DNA of 8,898 bases, taken from contig JABABH010000036.1 of assembly GCA_014238325.1 (NCBI GenBank), positions 1 through 8,898 of the forward strand. Direction: 5' to 3'. Below are positions 5,704 through 8,898 of this stretch, one piece after another. Made by a program: the position numbers and the translations under genes. The stretch is from Coxiellaceae bacterium. GTDB taxonomy: Bacteria > Pseudomonadota > Gammaproteobacteria > Coxiellales > Coxiellaceae. Position 1 is the stretch's first letter, and every line of letters starts with the position of its first letter. Under the pieces are notes generated by a model. It had not been told where the DNA came from and searched no databases. It was given only the letters and a program-made list of their open reading frames with translations.

Positions 5704-7455
5704 TTACACCTTTTTTTGAAAAACAAAACGCTCTAAAACAGTTCGCAAGGCTCGGGCTTGCGCAGGCTTGATCAGGATTTCTTGCATCCCTGAATCGATC
5801 GCATCTTGCTGAATTTCACTATTATCAGCATGCCCTGTCAAGGCCACAATCGGTACTTGCGATTTGATAGAATCATTCAAAGCTCGAATTTTTTGGGTCG
5901 CTTCAATCCCGCTAAAATCGGGTAAGCCTACATCCATGAAGATAAGGTCATAGTGATTTTGTTCAGCCATGGCTACTGCCTCGGCACCACTTGCAGCCAT
6001 GTCAATATAACAATCAAAAGGTTTAAAGGCCAGCTTTGCTGCCATGGCTGCTATCGGGTTATCTTCAACGATTAAAATAGAAGCGCCTGCATCCTGAGCT
6101 GATACCGATCGCTGTTCTTTTAAAAGATTTACCTCAGTAGCAGGCTGAACAGATACTGGTGTGCGTATCGATTGTTTTCCTCGATTTGCATGATCAGATA
6201 CTACAAAGGGTAAGATTATCGTAAAACAAGTACCACTTCCAATTTCACTTGAAACATCAATCGTACCTTCCATTGCTTCAATATAGCGTTTCACCGTATA
6301 TAATCCAAGGCCAGATCCTTTGTACACCCCTTCATAAGAGGACGTGAGTCGAGAAAAATGTTCAAAAATTTCATCAAATTTATCTTCTGGAATACCGATA
6401 CCAGTGTCTTTTACCTGAATTTTTAATCGTATAGTTTGGCCCATAGAAGCATCTACCGTACCTTCGTTTAAGCTAACCCCTATTCTAACTTCACCCTTTT
6501 CTGTAAATTTTAGTCCGTTACCGATAAGATTGAGCACAATTCGATCTAAATAAATACGAGAACCCTTTAAATAACAAGGCACTAATGGATCAAGAGCATA
6601 GGATAACTGTAGTTTTTTATGGTGTGCTGTCGGTTGCAGTAACTCAATGGTATGATTCAATAGGTCATTTAAGGCGAATGACTCCAGGTGCTGATCGGAA
6701 GCGCCAGCTTCTATGCGAGTCACTTCCAAAATTTCATTACACAGCTGTAAAAGCTCATCGGTTGCACTCATCAATAATTGAGAATCACGCTGAACAGTTT
6801 CAATCATAGATTTTAATGCCATGGAGCTTCGTTGAGTGTCTGTGTCGCTTATGGATGATTTAGCTTGATCAGCTGTGTATAACATATCTTGGACCATACC
6901 CAGCATACCTGTGATGGGAGTGCGAAGATCATGACTCATATTGGCGATAAATTCGGATTTCGATTTACTTGCAACTTCTTTTTCTAAGGATTGCTTGATC
7001 AATTTCTCCATTTCTTTTTGCTCAGTAATATCTGTAGATATTGCCAAAACACCAACAACATTTCCATGCTGATCACAAAATGGTATTTTATCCATCCGAA
7101 CAAACAAAAATTTACCATCAGGCCTTCTATCAGGCATTTCACATTCAGAAACTAAGCTTTTCCTTGTTGACATAACCTCTTGATCTTCTTTGATAAACTG
7201 ATTTGCTTTTCCTAAGCCCCACTGAAAATCGTAATCGGTTTTTCCAACGATATCTAAAGGATCACCTAACTTAGAAAATTCAGCTAGATTTCTATTGCAT
7301 CCCATATATTGAGATTTAGAGTTTTTCCAATAAACATAACCTGGCATTTCAGAAAAAATATATTGTATTTCTTCAAGCGATTGAGTTAATTTTTGTATCT
7401 CATTTGCTTGCTGATCAATCTTTTTCTTAAGGTTAAAACCTGAATCATGACTCAT
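5704..7455 (-). CDS. Soluble PAS-domain hybrid sensor histidine kinase
   Basis: A 583-residue hybrid kinase that would autophosphorylate on His and pass the phosphate to its own receiver domain. The order is: a short coiled coil (about 9-32); a PAS domain with PAC-like end (about 32-147, ending VLAISTDITEQKE); HisKA with H-box His175 (ANMSHDLRTP); HATPase_c with N-box Asn313 (NLIGNGLKF), G1 DTGIGIP (350-356) and G2 GSGLGL (380-385); and REC (about 458-578) with acidic pair Glu464-Asp465, phospho-acceptor Asp508, Thr540 and Lys563. No membrane segment or signal peptide is present, so the sensor is cytosolic. From His175 to RIEAG is about 15 residues longer than usual, with a Ser/Thr-rich insert near 200-215. 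All catalytic residues are present. GGGAG (7467-7463) lies 7 nt before the ATG. No output regulator or Hpt gene is adjacent, so its ligand and partner are unknown. Confidence 0.95.
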   Translation of the reverse strand: MSHDSGFNLKKKIDQQANEIQKLTQSLEEIQYIFSEMPGYVYWKNSKSQYMGCNRNLAEFSKLGDPLDIVGKTDYDFQWGLGKANQFIKEDQEVMSTRKSLVSECEMPDRRPDGKFLFVRMDKIPFCDQHGNVVGVLAISTDITEQKEMEKLIKQSLEKEVASKSKSEFIANMSHDLRTPITGMLGMVQDMLYTADQAKSSISDTDTQRSSMALKSMIETVQRDSQLLMSATDELLQLCNEILEVTRIEAGASDQHLESFALNDLLNHTIELLQPTAHHKKLQLSYALDPLVPCYLKGSRIYLDRIVLNLIGNGLKFTEKGEVRIGVSLNEGTVDASMGQTIRLKIQVKDTGIGIPEDKFDEIFEHFSRLTSSYEGVYKGSGLGLYTVKRYIEAMEGTIDVSSEIGSGTCFTIILPFVVSDHANRGKQSIRTPVSVQPATEVNLLKEQRSVSAQDAGASILIVEDNPIAAMAAKLAFKPFDCYIDMAASGAEAVAMAEQNHYDLIFMDVGLPDFSGIEATQKIRALNDSIKSQVPIVALTGHADNSEIQQDAIDSGMQEILIKPAQARALRTVLERFVFQKKV

Positions 7456-7476
7456 TATCCGGCTCCCAAAAGAGTT

Positions 7477-7488
7477 GTATTATAATAC
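7477..7488 (-). promoter_or_regulatory. Possible promoter and palindrome upstream of the kinase
   Basis: GTATTATAATAC is a perfect 12-bp palindrome that contains TATAAT on both strands. On the minus strand the -10 would be 7484-7479, with transcription starting near 7472, just upstream of the ribosome binding site. The -35 at 17-nt spacing (TTCTAT) is poor. The palindrome could also be a regulator site. Confidence 0.35.
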
Positions 7489-7542
7489 AGTCGGATGCTG
7501 TATAGAAGATCCATACATTTTTGAATGGTCACTAATAGCATA

Positions 7543-7758
7543 CTAACCTTTGCCTATAACTAATAAAAGGGCATCTGCAAGTCTTTTAATATCATACTTT
7601 TTATGTGTAGAAGAACATGCAACCCTCAATATTGCAGAGCCTTTTTCAACAGTAGGATAAATTGCAGTCGTTACGATAATGCGATGTTTCCTCAAATATT
7701 TAGCATAATTAATAGTACGATATTCATACCCTATAAAAATACCTCTAAGCATCTTCAT
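7543..7758 (-). pseudogene. C-terminal remnant of a PLP-dependent alpha-oxoamine synthase
   Basis: A 71-codon frame whose last 50 residues fit the C-terminus of the AONS/KBL/serine palmitoyltransferase family of PLP enzymes, which condense an amino acid with an acyl-CoA. The frame reads KYLRKHRIIVTTAIYPTV then EKGSAILRVACSSTHKKYDI. The family pattern is 'YPTV-x(2)-G-x-A-x-LR-x(4)-S-x-TH-x(3)-DI-x-RL-x(2)-AL'. The full family is about 400 residues. The catalytic lysine and the PLP fold are absent, so this piece cannot be an enzyme alone. No convincing ribosome binding site precedes the ATG. A neighbouring frame just upstream on the same strand (7813-7748, containing GATDIPFANED) may be an earlier part separated by a frameshift, but this is uncertain. 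It lies between the kinase and the tra genes and was probably cut during rearrangement. Confidence 0.55.
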
Positions 7759-7971
7759 TCGCGAACGGTATATCAGTCGCTCCCGTTTGAACAGTCTTGA
7801 TTAAGGCACGATCCTATCAAGAATATCCCTGGACAACTTTTTATTCATATTTGAGCAGCAAGACAAAACATGGTATAGGTTGTGTTGTTGCATAATAACA
7901 TTTTAGTAAAATGGTGACCAATACTTTACCGACATAAACTGTCTATACAATTATTGATATAGCTTAGCACT

Positions 7972-8015
7972 GATACGATGCTTTATTGAAGTGCAGCATC
8001 TCACGGGGTCGTATC
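7972..8015 (-). repeat. Nested inverted repeat at the traD 3' end
   Basis: GATACG (7972-7977) pairs with CGTATC (8010-8015), and the adjoining ATGCT (7978-7982) pairs with AGCAT (7995-7999). This leaves a 10-nt bulge on one side and a 12-nt loop. It overlaps the last codons of the traD-like gene. No T-tract follows, so a terminator role is only possible. The rest of 7814-7971 shows no gene. Confidence 0.35.
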
Positions 8016-8294
8016 GCTGTTATCATCTCCGTACCCCATCCATGCGGATTTCCCTATGGACTGGTATAGCCATTGAGTCGCAGGTTCTTTTTCGATGGCT
8101 TTTCTAGCCTGAATCAAGGCACCCAAAATCATTTCTTTGGAATAATCATCCATGTTGGCTTTTACGATTAATCCGCCCCATGCAATTTTCCGTCGAGTCT
8201 CTGCCTTTCTTTTTTTAATTTTCTCAATCGCCAATTGTCGTTCTAAGTGAGCCATAGCTTGAGACGTCTTCATAATTTTCTTATGGGTGTCCAT
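8001..8294 (-). CDS. traD: Conjugal transfer protein TraD-like (Ti type)
   Basis: Small basic protein of 97 residues from the chosen ATG (8294-8292); the frame is open to an ATG at 8321, which would lie deep inside traC. The core KRKAETRRKIAWGGLIVKA followed by a MILGALIQA segment matches the small TraD family of Ti/RP4-like systems, where a pattern like RKxRTRxxIxxGGLxxKAxL and an LLGALL stretch are typical. This TraD is an accessory transfer protein, not the large F-plasmid coupling ATPase of the same name. The first 35 residues are helical and highly charged. The start overlaps the traC stop by 14 nt (ATGGACACCCATAA), so the two are translationally linked. In Ti plasmids traC and traD precede traG; here no traG follows. 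Assignment is by motif and by context with oriT and traA. Confidence 0.72.
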   Translation of the reverse strand: MDTHKKIMKTSQAMAHLERQLAIEKIKKRKAETRRKIAWGGLIVKANMDDYSKEMILGALIQARKAIEKEPATQWLYQSIGKSAWMGYGDDNSDTTP

Positions 8295-8496
8295 CCGATA
8301 GCTCTTTGGATAATTTTTCAAATGCTTGGTCTAAAATTTTATCGTCAAAAGCATCTAAGAGATGCTTACAGGCTAGCTTCCCTATGTCTAATCTCCTCTT
8401 ATCTTGTAGACAAGCAAGATCTTGTTTTGCTTGTTGTATTTTTTTGATTAATTGATGTTCTTTTTCTTTTAAACTGATTTTTTGTTTATCGGTCAT
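8281..8496 (-). CDS. traC: Conjugal transfer protein TraC-like (Ti type)
   Basis: A 71-residue protein starting at the ATG 8496-8494; the frame extends five codons further to a TTG at 8511. Neither start has a strong ribosome binding site. It is a charged coiled coil (KEKEHQLIKKIQQAKQDL) followed by KRRLDIGKLACKHLL and a DKILDQAFEKLSKEL helix. This is the layout of small TraC proteins, where an 'IGRIALKAGL' segment and an 'LxxAFxxL' helix follow a coiled coil. Such proteins are accessory factors of the relaxosome. Position supports the call: it is first in the minus-strand unit next to oriT, opposite traA and overlapping traD. On sequence alone the resemblance is moderate. Confidence 0.65.
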   Translation of the reverse strand: MTDKQKISLKEKEHQLIKKIQQAKQDLACLQDKRRLDIGKLACKHLLDAFDDKILDQAFEKLSKELSDGHP

Positions 8497-8536
8497 ATAA
8501 ATAATATCCAAAATACGGTTGAGTCATGCGACGAGC

Positions 8537-8565
8537 AGTATCGCACGAGCGGGTATAAAAATCAA
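8537..8565 (-). promoter_or_regulatory. Candidate promoter of traC-traD
   Basis: On the minus strand TTGATT (8565-8560), a 17-nt spacer and GATACT (8542-8537) form a plausible housekeeping promoter, with about 35 nt to the traC start. An imperfect 11-bp direct repeat (8526-8536 and 8540-8550, sharing ACGAGC with 14-bp period) overlaps the -10 region and spacer. It could bind a relaxosome protein or repressor. Confidence 0.4.
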
Positions 8566-8578
8566 AAAAGCCTCGCTT

Positions 8579-8618
8579 TTTTTCCTCGCTTCCCTTGCCA
8601 AAGCCAAGCGAGGAAAAA
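8579..8618. repeat. 13-bp perfect inverted repeat in oriT
   Basis: TTTTTCCTCGCTT (8579-8591) and AAGCGAGGAAAAA (8606-8618) are exact complements around a 14-nt centre. A further direct copy of CCTCGCTTTT begins at 8571, so the left arm is part of a 13-bp-period direct repeat. It may act in relaxosome assembly or termination of transfer. Confidence 0.85.
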
Positions 8619-8650
8619 CCAAGGGCGCAATGTGCAAACTTGCGTTTGCA
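8579..8650 (-). other. oriT: Origin of conjugative transfer (oriT), MOB-Q / Ti type
   Basis: On the minus strand the core TTGCGCCCTT (8630-8621) matches the nick region of RSF1010 and Ti-type oriTs (pattern TAAxTG^CGCCCT). The nick would fall between G8628 and C8627. Just 5' of it on the same strand is a perfect hairpin TGCAAAC-GCAA-GTTTGCA (8650-8633), with 5 nt between hairpin and nick, the usual relaxase-binding arrangement. On the other side lies a perfect 13-bp inverted repeat, 8579-8591 with 8606-8618 (TTTTTCCTCGCTT and its complement, 14-nt loop). The position between divergent traC-traD and traA is exactly that of Ti plasmids. Nick position and strand are inferred from known oriTs. 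Confidence 0.82.
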
Positions 8651-8653
8651 TTA

Positions 8654-8659
8654 TATACT
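8654..8659 (+). promoter_or_regulatory. -10-like box of traA
   Basis: TATACT is a good -10 hexamer, but its -35 partner at usual spacing is poor (TGTGCA at 8631-8636). It sits only 7 nt before the ATG, so transcription from it would give a leaderless or nearly leaderless message. This agrees with the missing Shine-Dalgarno. Confidence 0.3.
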
Positions 8660-8666
8660 GTCGCCT

Positions 8667-8898
8667 ATGGCAATTGCATTTGCAAGAATATCCTATCACT
8701 CACGCAGCCAAGGACACAGCGCCGTGGCAGGTGCTGCCTATCGCGCAGGTACGATCTTGCTGGATGAGCGAACGGGTGAAGTCCATGATTTTCAACATCG
8801 ATCCGATGTCATGGACTCCAAAATCTTATTACCCGATGGCGCAGCCGAGCATTTAAACCGTAGAGAAACGCTTTGGAATGCTGTCGAGGCCGCTGAGA
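8667..8898 (+). CDS. traA: Ti-type relaxase TraA (MobA/MobL family), N-terminal part
   Basis: The reading frame runs off the window edge after 77 codons. It begins MAIAFARISYHSRSQGHSAV followed by AGAAYRAG, the N-terminus of MobA/MobL-family relaxases. These nick oriT, stay attached to the DNA 5' end by a tyrosine, and guide the strand into the type IV channel. Tyr25 (codon 8739-8741) stands at the position of the catalytic Tyr25 of RSF1010 MobA and of related TraA proteins. The following DERTGEVHDFQHRSDV and KILLPDGAAEHL segments also fit the family. The metal-binding histidine motif, and any helicase domain as in Ti TraA, would lie beyond the window. No Shine-Dalgarno is seen before the ATG. 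The gene is divergent from traC-traD, with oriT in between. Confidence 0.88.
   Translation, partial: MAIAFARISYHSRSQGHSAVAGAAYRAGTILLDERTGEVHDFQHRSDVMDSKILLPDGAAEHLNRRETLWNAVEAAE

Noticed and set aside
6585..6809. 74-codon plus-strand open frame
   Set aside because: Antisense shadow within the histidine kinase gene.
8294..8321. Upstream ATG start for traD at 8321
   Set aside because: It would add nine residues encoded inside traC; the ATG at 8294 gives the compact stop-start overlap typical of such operons.
8482..8856. Plus-strand open frames of 124 and 82 codons across oriT
   Set aside because: They run through the oriT repeats and out of frame over the relaxase start; the traA frame at 8667 has clear family sequence instead.
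1..8898. CRISPR array, rRNA, or intact insertion sequence
   Set aside because: No regularly spaced repeats, no rRNA-like sequence and no complete transposase with terminal repeats were seen.

Overview
The window looks like chromosomal DNA of a moderately AT-rich gammaproteobacterium. A Legionellales-type host (Legionella, Coxiellaceae or Berkiella relatives) is my best guess. It rests on the gammaproteobacterial character of DnaK, a large polytopic membrane protein with disordered ends, a soluble PAS hybrid kinase, and Ti-type conjugation genes of the sort found in mobile elements of intracellular bacteria. No marker in the window fixes the genus.

Left part (1-4945): dnaK runs on the minus strand without grpE or dnaJ next to it. 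It has a heat-shock (sigma-32-like) promoter and a second, housekeeping-like promoter, and a short perfect inverted repeat lies across both. Divergent from it is a gene for a 687-residue protein with about nine or ten membrane segments. Its N-terminal part resembles a DnaJ J-domain but lacks the HPD tripeptide. A J-like membrane protein divergent from dnaK is the most unusual protein-level observation here.

Middle (4860-5703): a well-formed promoter drives a single tRNA-Lys(UUU) gene. It is followed by about 680 bp without an intact gene, holding a possible transposase remnant and a minus-strand terminator-like hairpin.

Right part (5704-8898): a cytosolic PAS-HisKA-HATPase-REC hybrid histidine kinase on the minus strand, then the C-terminal remnant of a PLP-dependent alpha-oxoamine synthase (AONS/KBL/SPT family), then a conjugation module. 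That module has small traC- and traD-like genes (minus strand, overlapping by 14 nt) and, divergent from them, the 5' end of a Ti-type TraA/MobA-family relaxase with its expected Tyr25. It is cut by the window edge. The gap between traC and traA contains a recognisable MOB-Q-type oriT: a core resembling the RSF1010/Ti nick site, a 7-bp-arm hairpin 5' of the predicted nick, and a 13-bp perfect inverted repeat on the other side. The expected traG after traD is absent, so the right part looks like the edge of a rearranged or decaying integrated element, with the kinase and synthase remnant as likely cargo. The tRNA-Lys is a plausible, unproven, attachment site or boundary.
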